From assembly GCA_023230175.1 (NCBI GenBank), contig JALNXV010000004.1:1-28442 (forward strand): a stretch of 28,442 bases of DNA, written 5' to 3'. Shown piece by piece: positions 1 to 5,874 of this stretch. The stretch is from Candidatus Cloacimonadota bacterium (GTDB taxonomy: Bacteria > Cloacimonadota > Cloacimonadia > Cloacimonadales > WRIO01). Position 1 is the stretch's first letter, and each line of letters opens with the position of its first letter. A program made the translations under genes and the position numbers. A model generated the notes under the pieces. That model saw nothing but the letters and a program-made list of their open reading frames with translations, had not been told where the DNA came from and ran no database searches.

Positions 1-1551
1 CACAGCATTATTTTCATTTACTTCAATAGGTTGATAATCCATATAATTATGTAAAATCTTTAGCTTACTATTCAGATCAATTATATTCTCTTGTTCAAAT
101 TCGTTAATAAAATTTTCTTTTAACCCGAGCATTTGATAATGAGTTAAATTTTTCAGCTTTGTTGGTGGTGTATAATGGGTCGCAGTAACCAAAACTGTAT
201 CTTTTTTGCGAGAAAAATAATCCATTACTGCTTGAGCCAAAGCTTGTCCTTCTGAAGGATTGGTCCCTCTTCCGAATTCATCCAAAAGGAACAGATTAAA
301 ACCGGAAGCATTTATAACATTTTGCAAAGTAAATACTTCAAAGCCAAAACTACTCAAATCAGCTCTATCCTCTTGAGTTACCGGCCCGCTAAAAAATATA
401 TTATCAAATAGCACGGTTTTAGTCTTAACTGCAGGGACAGGAATTCCTAATTGTGTCATAAATGTTATCTGACCAATTGTTTTCAAAATACTTGTCTTAC
501 CACCCATATTTGAACCGGTTATTACTGTCACATTATTCTTTATGACAATGCTAATTTTCTGATAATCAATGTTAAGTTTATTTAATTCTATCTTTAAAAA
601 TAAATCAAACATATCATTACACTCAAAGATAATTTCATCATCATTTACTTTATCAATTATTTGAGGAATGACACAGTGATAATTTTTTGCAAAGATAGCT
701 TTAGCAAATATTAAATCTAATTTTCCTGTTTCTTCAATGGCTCTAATAATTTCTTCTTTACATTCAAATATTTTTTGAGAGAGACCATTTCGAACAAGAT
801 TAGCTTCTTCTTGAAGCTTTATATCAATGTCTTTTAATTTACTCTGTTTTTTAAAAATATCTTCAGAATATCTTATCTTTAAGACTACATTAGCAAAATT
901 TTCATTATCAACAAAGAAATATTTAGAATCAAGCAATTTATTAATCAAAATTTGATTCATCCTGGAAATAGTAATAGTATCTTCTATCATAGATAAATCT
1001 AAGTCTTTAATAATTTGCTGTTTAAAATTATCATAACTTTCTTCCATTTCATTTTTAAGGACTTGATAAGTGTCTTTTAATTCCTTATATCTTTTTGAAT
1101 ATCTTGTACTTATATAAAAAGTTGGACTTTCTTGATTATCTATATCTAATAAGGCAAACAGAGCATCAAAATCTCTAAATGGAATAATATCTAATAAATC
1201 TTTTTCTTTTAACTGTTTACACAAAATCCTATAAAAATATATAAAACTTTTAATTTCAAACAATTCATACATTTCATAACTTCTTTTAGATCCTGACTTA
1301 ACAATCATAGAGATATCATCAAAATGAGACAAAGTTGAACCGATTAAACTAATAAATTCCGGGAACTTATTGATAACAAGGATAACCTTTTCTAATTTTG
1401 AATAATACTTTCTAACTACTTCTTCTTCACCTTGCCTGAAAACCTTAAAATTTCTTTTTGCTTTTTTACCGATTTCTGAAAATGGTTTAATCATAAGATA
1501 AAGACTATCAATATGTAAAGCCTTAATTGTGTTTGAGTTAAAGTTTTTCAT
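1..1551 (-). CDS. MutS-family ATPase, KamC-like (partial, 3' end outside window)
   Basis: The reading frame opens at ATG 1551 and runs off the window edge after 517 codons. The C-terminal half is a MutS-type ABC ATPase: Walker A TGSNMGGKTS at about residues 345-354, the signature/Walker B block DEFGRGTNPSEG at about 424-435, and THY about 30 residues later. The N-terminal part is mostly helical, like the MutS core/lever region. The mismatch-recognition domain of MutS1 is absent, and at the visible length there is little room for the Smr nuclease domain of MutS2. The end of the visible sequence (MDYQPIEV...NAV) matches my recollection of KamC, the MutS-like subunit of the lysine 5,6-aminomutase reactivase KamB-KamC, a family of just over 500 residues. 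The gene lies 20 bp behind the HAD gene, last visible in an operon with a pyridoxal kinase. MutS-family ATPase is secure; KamC is an inference. A shortened MutS2-like protein is the alternative. Confidence 0.8.
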   Translation of the reverse strand, partial: MKNFNSNTIKALHIDSLYLMIKPFSEIGKKAKRNFKVFRQGEEEVVRKYYSKLEKVILVINKFPEFISLIGSTLSHFDDISMIVKSGSKRSYEMYELFEIKSFIYFYRILCKQLKEKDLLDIIPFRDFDALFALLDIDNQESPTFYISTRYSKRYKELKDTYQVLKNEMEESYDNFKQQIIKDLDLSMIEDTITISRMNQILINKLLDSKYFFVDNENFANVVLKIRYSEDIFKKQSKLKDIDIKLQEEANLVRNGLSQKIFECKEEIIRAIEETGKLDLIFAKAIFAKNYHCVIPQIIDKVNDDEIIFECNDMFDLFLKIELNKLNIDYQKISIVIKNNVTVITGSNMGGKTSILKTIGQITFMTQLGIPVPAVKTKTVLFDNIFFSGPVTQEDRADLSSFGFEVFTLQNVINASGFNLFLLDEFGRGTNPSEGQALAQAVMDYFSRKKDTVLVTATHYTPPTKLKNLTHYQMLGLKENFINEFEQENIIDLNSKLKILHNYMDYQPIEVNENNAV

Positions 1552-1571
1552 AATCTTCCTTAATTACTTAT

Positions 1572-2438
1572 CTACATTTTATTTATTGTTCTAATATTTG
1601 TTAAGAAATGCTCAACAGCTTCTGAAAACCCATGCTCTCGGCAATCAGATACAACATAAAACTTATCTTTCAAATCCTTTGGAGCATTCGCAACAACATA
1701 AGCGTTAGGAGTATGATTAAGCATATCTATATCATTATAATCGTTACCGATACAAGCAGTTAAATTGTTTTCAATGTTAAAATATTCTTGCAAAAACTTA
1801 ACTCCAGATGCTTTATCAACACCTTTCGGAAAAATTTCAATCCAAATATCCCTATGATTTAAAGGTGAAGTTGTTCTAATAACACTATAATCTTTAAGTT
1901 CATCTTTTATGATGTTATATGTATCAAGGCCACGTAAATTTAATGTTTCAGACATATATGGCACTACTACGAGCAATTGTGAAGCAGGTTTAAAGACAAA
2001 TCTTTTGAATTTTTGTAAAAAAGCGTCTTCAAAATAAACATTTACTCTATTCATAAAATCTACATTTGATTCAGAAATATTAAAATAATCAAATCGATGA
2101 TTATCAGGCACAGGATGATGAATCATAAAATCTAATTTCATTTCTAATAAAAAATTAGATATTTCTTTTACTTGCGAGGCATCTAAGCTTTTTTGACAAA
2201 TTAACTCTTCGGCTTTCCAATCATAAATTCCGGCTCCTGAAGAAAAAATCAACATATCTAATGGGAAATCTTTTGATAACACCTTTTTAGCTGAATATAA
2301 AGAACGCCCGGTAGCTATTACTCTTAAAACTTTTTTTGTTTTTAATAAATTTAAAGTCTGAAAATTTCTCTCGCTTAATTCTCCATCTAAAGAGAATAAT
2401 GTTCCGTCTAAATCTGTTACTATCATAATCTCTCTCAT
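1572..2438 (-). CDS. Cof-type HAD-superfamily phosphatase
   Basis: A 288-aa HAD hydrolase of the Cof/YidA type (IIB cap). The nucleophile motif DLDGTL is at residues 9-14, the ATGRS motif II lies near residue 43, and the motif IV block GNDYNDIDML lies near residue 234. The length is normal for the family, which hydrolyses sugar phosphates, FMN, PLP or similar small phosphate esters; the substrate cannot be read from sequence. ATG 2438 directly abuts the stop codon of the upstream kinase gene (TAGATG), so the two are translationally coupled. An in-frame ATG four codons later (2426) has GAGAGAG just upstream and would give the typical MIVTDLDG start, so the true start may be 2426. Next to a pyridoxal kinase, a PLP phosphatase role is possible because some Cof-type enzymes have that activity, but this is only contextual. 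Confidence 0.85.
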   Translation of the reverse strand: MREIMIVTDLDGTLFSLDGELSERNFQTLNLLKTKKVLRVIATGRSLYSAKKVLSKDFPLDMLIFSSGAGIYDWKAEELICQKSLDASQVKEISNFLLEMKLDFMIHHPVPDNHRFDYFNISESNVDFMNRVNVYFEDAFLQKFKRFVFKPASQLLVVVPYMSETLNLRGLDTYNIIKDELKDYSVIRTTSPLNHRDIWIEIFPKGVDKASGVKFLQEYFNIENNLTACIGNDYNDIDMLNHTPNAYVVANAPKDLKDKFYVVSDCREHGFSEAVEHFLTNIRTINKM

Positions 2439-3314
2439 CTATATTATTTCGTATGAACTCACCATTACAGGTGATTTTAAAGTATCTAAAATCTTTTCTA
2501 TTATTACACCTTCTTTATAATCATAATTTCTACCATAAGTAGTTCTTACAGCAATAGAAGTAAAATTCACAGCCCTATCTAAGGCTATCGGTAAAGTATC
2601 ACCTTGTAATAAGCATCCGGTTAAGACACTTGTAAATACATCTCCTGTACCGGGATATGTGGCAGGAATATAACTACACGAGACTTTCCAAAATTTGTTA
2701 TTTAATCTATCATAAGCTATTACAGAGGTTAAATTTTTCTTTTGATAATCATCAACACTTGTAATAATCACAGTTTTAGGGCCTTTACAAGCTAATTGAT
2801 GGGCAATATCTTTTAATTCGTCAATAGAGCTACATTTCTTAAATGGTTTATTTAATAACAGAAAGACTTCTGTCAAATTTGGTGTAATTACGTCAGCATA
2901 ACTAATGAGTTCTGACATTTTCTTTATTAATTGATTATCAACAGTTGTATATGCTCTTCCATCATCACCTAAAACCGGATCAATCACTGTCAAAGTTCTT
3001 TTTTTACAAAAGTTTTTAATCAAATCCTTTACTATATCAACTTGAATCGATGATCCTAAAAATCCCGTATATATAGCATCAAAATAAATATCTTGAGTTT
3101 TCCAATGCTCAAGAAAAAGTTTCATCTGTTCACTCAAATCAAGCATTTTGAAATCTTTATAATTCGTGTTTGCAGATAAAACTGCAGTAGGTAAAGGAGT
3201 AACTTGAATTCCCATTGATGATAATATCGGAATAACTACCATTAAAGCTACTCTCCCAAGTCCCGATAAATCATGTACTGCAACTACTCGAGGTATAGGA
3301 TTACTTGATGTCAT
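2439..3314 (-). CDS. pdxK: Pyridoxal/pyridoxamine kinase
   Basis: A 291-aa ribokinase-fold kinase that phosphorylates vitamin B6 vitamers to PLP or PMP in the cytosol. The N-terminus (VVAVHDLSGLGRVALMVV, then IPILSSMGIQV and PLPTAVLS) is the pattern of the firmicute-type 'pyridoxamine kinase'. The motif PVLGDDGR near residue 113 and the catalytic GTGDVFTS near residues 222-229 are intact, and the length is usual for the family. ATG 3314 is supported by AGGAG at 3320-3324 on the minus strand, 5 nt from the start, and by a near-consensus promoter at 3377-3404. It is the first gene of the minus-strand operon, followed without a gap by the HAD phosphatase and then the MutS-family ATPase. The exact vitamer preference is not predictable. 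Confidence 0.88.
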   Translation of the reverse strand: MTSSNPIPRVVAVHDLSGLGRVALMVVIPILSSMGIQVTPLPTAVLSANTNYKDFKMLDLSEQMKLFLEHWKTQDIYFDAIYTGFLGSSIQVDIVKDLIKNFCKKRTLTVIDPVLGDDGRAYTTVDNQLIKKMSELISYADVITPNLTEVFLLLNKPFKKCSSIDELKDIAHQLACKGPKTVIITSVDDYQKKNLTSVIAYDRLNNKFWKVSCSYIPATYPGTGDVFTSVLTGCLLQGDTLPIALDRAVNFTSIAVRTTYGRNYDYKEGVIIEKILDTLKSPVMVSSYEII

Positions 3315-3376
3315 TTAAACTCCTTTTAAATAACTATTAATCAATTGTTATTTGTATTTATGTACTTTTCTAACGC

Positions 3377-3404
3377 ATTATTTATATTTATTTCTTATTG
3401 TCAA
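3377..3404 (-). promoter_or_regulatory. Sigma70-like promoter of the kinase/HAD/MutS operon
   Basis: On the minus strand a perfect TTGACA (3404-3399) is followed after 16 nt by AATAAT (3382-3377), five of six matches to the -10 consensus. Transcription would start near 3370 and leave a leader of about 55 nt before ATG 3314. It is the best promoter-like match I found in the window, although -10-like sequences are common in such AT-rich DNA. Confidence 0.6.
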
Positions 3405-3453
3405 CATCAATTTTTATTTTTTAAAATAAATAATCTACTAATCTACTGTAAAA

Positions 3454-3503
3454 CTACAATCGACCTCCAAGAAGGAAAAAAGCATCCTGGAGGTTGACTG
3501 TGG
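3454..3503. repeat. Imperfect 16-bp inverted repeat (hairpin) between divergent operons
   Basis: The arms 3454-3469 and 3488-3503 pair over 16 positions with 13 Watson-Crick pairs, two G-T wobbles and one mismatch, around an 18-nt loop. The core is TCGACCTCCA against TGGAGGTTGA. No T-tract follows on either strand, so it is not a standard terminator. Its inner part resembles the palindrome at 16770-16826 (ACCTnCA, AGGAAA, CATC, CCTGnAGGT in the same order), suggesting one family of palindromic intergenic repeats. A weaker second inverted repeat (3520-3531 with 3553-3563, TCCAAAAAATCA against TGATTTTTGGA) follows and brackets a TTGACA at 3533-3538. The rest of the 283-bp intergenic region is AT-rich leader and promoter sequence for the flanking operons. 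Confidence 0.6.
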
Positions 3504-3597
3504 ATTAGCTGTTACTATCTCCAAAAAATCAATTGACAGATAGATAAGAAAATGATTTTTGGATTTAATAATAAAAAGATTTTATAAGTAGGGCTAA

Positions 3598-4125
3598 ATG
3601 AAAGATTTATCTAAGATTAAATTATTAATTTGTGATTGTGACGGAGTTTTATCGGACGGATTAATTATTTACAGCGATGAAGGAGCTGAAATTAAACATT
3701 TTTCTACGCATGACGGTTTAGGCATCAAAATCTTATCCCATACTGATATAAAAATTGCTGTTGTGACCGGCAGAAAATCAAGAACACTAAAAAGAAGATG
3801 TGCTGATTTAAACATTAACTTACTTTATCAAAATGTAAAAAATAAAAAACGAGTTATTGATGAACTTCTTTCTCAACTTGATCTTAAATGGGATAATGTT
3901 GCCTATATAGGAGATGATTGGAATGATTATTTAGCTATGCAAGCTTCTGCCTTTAAAGCAGTACCGGCTAATGCCTTTGATAACTTCAAAATGACAGCCG
4001 ATTATGTTACTGAACGCAAAGGCGGTTATGGTGCAGTTAGAGAAGTCATTGAATTTATCTTAAAATCACGAAATGAATTTGAAGCTACTTTGGAAAAGTT
4101 TTTAAATGAACTTCAAAACGCTTAA
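3598..4125 (+). CDS. kdsC: KdsC-like 3-deoxy-D-manno-octulosonate 8-phosphate phosphatase
   Basis: A 175-aa capless HAD phosphatase of the KdsC/YrbI type, which removes phosphate from KDO-8-P to give KDO for the LPS inner core. The nucleophile motif is DCDGVLSDG with D13 and D15; then FSTHDGLGIKIL (residues 35-46), VTGR with T57, a lysine-rich stretch near 82-85, and GDDWND at 105-110. The C-terminal GGYGAVREVIEFIL matches the KdsC 'GGxGAVRE' segment that helps form the active site in the tetramer. Length is typical. A weak AGGG lies 4 nt before ATG 3598. It is the first gene of an overlapping set with LptC- and LptA-like genes, which supports the LPS assignment over other small HAD phosphatases such as the N-acylneuraminate-9-phosphatase type. 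Confidence 0.82.
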   Translation: MKDLSKIKLLICDCDGVLSDGLIIYSDEGAEIKHFSTHDGLGIKILSHTDIKIAVVTGRKSRTLKRRCADLNINLLYQNVKNKKRVIDELLSQLDLKWDNVAYIGDDWNDYLAMQASAFKAVPANAFDNFKMTADYVTERKGGYGAVREVIEFILKSRNEFEATLEKFLNELQNA

Positions 4126-4651
4126 AATACTATCAAGTTTTTTCATAATAATCAGCTTTCTATCAAGTTGCTCAAAATCAGATGAAATACCTGTAACACA
4201 ATTAGATAAAAAATCAGGACCTGATGAAATAATAGATTCATTAACAATCATCACTATAAGCAAAGACAGTGTTGAATGGAAAATGAGTTCAAAACTTGTA
4301 AAAAAATATAATCAACAAAAAGTATGGACTGCCTATGAAGTCTTTGTCGAATCACTTGAAAAAAACAATCAAAACTTTTATCAATCAGACTCTGCATACA
4401 TTTCAGAAGTTGATGATGTTTTAACAGGAATGGGTAATGTAATAATTACTAGTCCTAACGGGATCTTAAAAACACGAAAAATTGAATGGGATCGTAAGAC
4501 AAATAAAATTCATGCACCAGGGTATATCTATCTAAAAAGAGATGATAATGAATTAACCGGAACCAATTTATTTACTAATATTAATTTTGATTATGTAGAT
4601 TTAAAAAATGTTAGCGGTCATGGCACTATCAAAGAGGATTTGTTTGAATAA
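4106..4651 (+). CDS. lptC: LptC-like LPS export lipoprotein
   Basis: A 181-aa protein with a lipoprotein signal: hydrophobic residues 8-18 and lipobox LSSC ending at C22. The rest is a periplasmic beta-rich domain with the pattern of the LptC/OstA jellyroll (VWTAYEVFVES, SAYISEVDDVLTGMGNV, ILKTRKIEWDRKTNKI, DNELTGTNLFT). LptC joins the inner-membrane LptBFG exporter to the periplasmic LptA bridge. E. coli LptC has an uncleaved membrane anchor, but lipoprotein versions occur in Bacteroidota-like lineages. The start overlaps the last 20 bp of the KdsC-like gene, and the stop overlaps the next gene, so all three are probably translated together. No lptB is next to it, although lptB often is in Proteobacteria. 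Confidence 0.7.
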   Translation: MNFKTLKILSSFFIIISFLSSCSKSDEIPVTQLDKKSGPDEIIDSLTIITISKDSVEWKMSSKLVKKYNQQKVWTAYEVFVESLEKNNQNFYQSDSAYISEVDDVLTGMGNVIITSPNGILKTRKIEWDRKTNKIHAPGYIYLKRDDNELTGTNLFTNINFDYVDLKNVSGHGTIKEDLFE

Positions 4652-5735
4652 GTCAAAACAACTTATCATAATATTCATACTCTTATTCAATGTCATATCA
4701 TTAGTTTCTTTAGAATCTTTAGGAACTCCGTACCGTTTAATCAATTCAGATCATCTGCAAATTAATAGATTATCAGATGAATATATAACATATTTACGTG
4801 GTAATGTACATTTTTTTTACGACGATATTGAATTCAAGGCGGACAAAGCTGAAATATATGAAATACAACAGTATGTTAAAATGACAGGAAATGTTATCGC
4901 TATACAAGATACTCTTTCTATCAATTGTCACGAAGCACAATACTACCATTTAAAAGAATTTCTAAGAGTGCAAGGTAATGTATTAATCACAGAAACAGGC
5001 ACTAAGCATACATACAAAGAAGTCAAAGCAAATGTGGGAGAATATGACAGATTAAACGGGATGTTCACCCTCAAAGGAAACATAAAAGCTTGGGCGAGAG
5101 AAGATTCTTTACACGCTACAGCAGGTTTCGCCACTTATGACTTAAACACCGGCTACGGATATATGATACAAAAACCAATCATCTGGAAAGCCGGTCAAGA
5201 CTCAATTTCTCTATCAGCTGAAAAAATTGAGTTTTACAACGATATTCAAAAAATCGTAGCATCTTTCGATGTCGTCACAAAAAATAAAGAGTTAAAAGCA
5301 ACGAGTAACTTCCTCATTTATTATGGAACTGAAGAAAAACTGGTTTATATTGGCAATCCTAAAGTCTTTTCAAATTTTGGAGATGCCAAAGCCGACTTAA
5401 TTACTGCTTACCTCAAAGAAAAACAAATCGACAGAGTAGAATTTGACAATAACTGTTTAGTCTATTTCAATACAAAAGAAAATGAAAAAAAAGAAAATAT
5501 GGTTAAAAGTTCTCAAATGAAACTGTTTTATGAAAACGGTAAACCTATAAAATTTAATGCTGACAATAATGTAGAAACATACTTTGTACAAAACTCAACT
5601 AAAAAACAAACAGCTATGAATAATCGTGTTTTTAGCAATAAGTTAAGGCTTACCTTTGATGATGAAATGCAAATCAATACAATAAAACTTGACACTGTAA
5701 CTAAAGGAAAATATCGTTTTGAAAGAAAAGATTAA
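4644..5735 (+). CDS. OstA/LptA-like periplasmic LPS-transport protein
   Basis: The open frame extends up to an ATG at 4608, but I place the start at TTG 4644: AGAGG lies at 4633-4637 and the resulting N-terminus, MNKSKQLIIIFILLFNVISL, is a clean signal peptide, whereas ATG 4608 adds 12 polar residues and has no ribosome site. The protein is then 363 aa and overlaps the lptC stop by 8 bp. The body is a series of OstA-type beta-strand repeats (YLRGNVHFFYDDIEFKADKA, VKMTGNVIA, LRVQGNVLITE, GMFTLKGNIKAW, and later LIYYGTEEKLVYIGNPKV), the fold of LptA and the N-domain of LptD. It is longer than E. coli LptA (about 185 aa), as is common in FCB lineages. It probably forms the periplasmic LPS bridge or part of the outer-membrane receiver. 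Confidence 0.72.
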   Translation: MNKSKQLIIIFILLFNVISLVSLESLGTPYRLINSDHLQINRLSDEYITYLRGNVHFFYDDIEFKADKAEIYEIQQYVKMTGNVIAIQDTLSINCHEAQYYHLKEFLRVQGNVLITETGTKHTYKEVKANVGEYDRLNGMFTLKGNIKAWAREDSLHATAGFATYDLNTGYGYMIQKPIIWKAGQDSISLSAEKIEFYNDIQKIVASFDVVTKNKELKATSNFLIYYGTEEKLVYIGNPKVFSNFGDAKADLITAYLKEKQIDRVEFDNNCLVYFNTKENEKKENMVKSSQMKLFYENGKPIKFNADNNVETYFVQNSTKKQTAMNNRVFSNKLRLTFDDEMQINTIKLDTVTKGKYRFERKD

Positions 5736-5823
5736 AAAATTTATATATCCGAAAAATAATATCAATTCAAATATCCATTCAGCAATGACATTTCCCCAAT
5801 TTTCATTTATTTTGATTTTTTTA

Positions 5824-5851
5824 TTGACGAAAATGTTGTTAATTTTAATTT
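5824..5851 (+). promoter_or_regulatory. Possible promoter of the glycerophosphotransferase-like/TPR gene
   Basis: TTGACG (5824-5829) is followed after 16 nt by TAATTT (5846-5851), a weak but correctly spaced sigma70-like pair, in the 139-bp gap after the LPS operon. GGGAGG at 5864-5869 and GTG 5875 follow. No terminator hairpin is visible between 5736 and the promoter, so some read-through from the LPS genes is possible. Confidence 0.35.
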
Positions 5852-5874
5852 TAACTTAGATAAGGGAGGATAGT

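Noticed and set aside
1..1551. Annotation as the mismatch repair protein MutS (MutS1)
   Set aside because: The N-terminal mismatch-binding domain is missing and total length is far too short; only the ATPase and core region are shared.
3520..3563. Second inverted repeat as an intrinsic terminator
   Set aside because: The stem is almost only A-T, has an unmatched base and a 21-nt loop, and no T-run follows it.
3533..3567. TTGACA at 3533-3538 as the -35 box of the kdsC operon
   Set aside because: No acceptable -10 hexamer lies 15-19 nt downstream; the nearest TTTAAT is 25 nt away.
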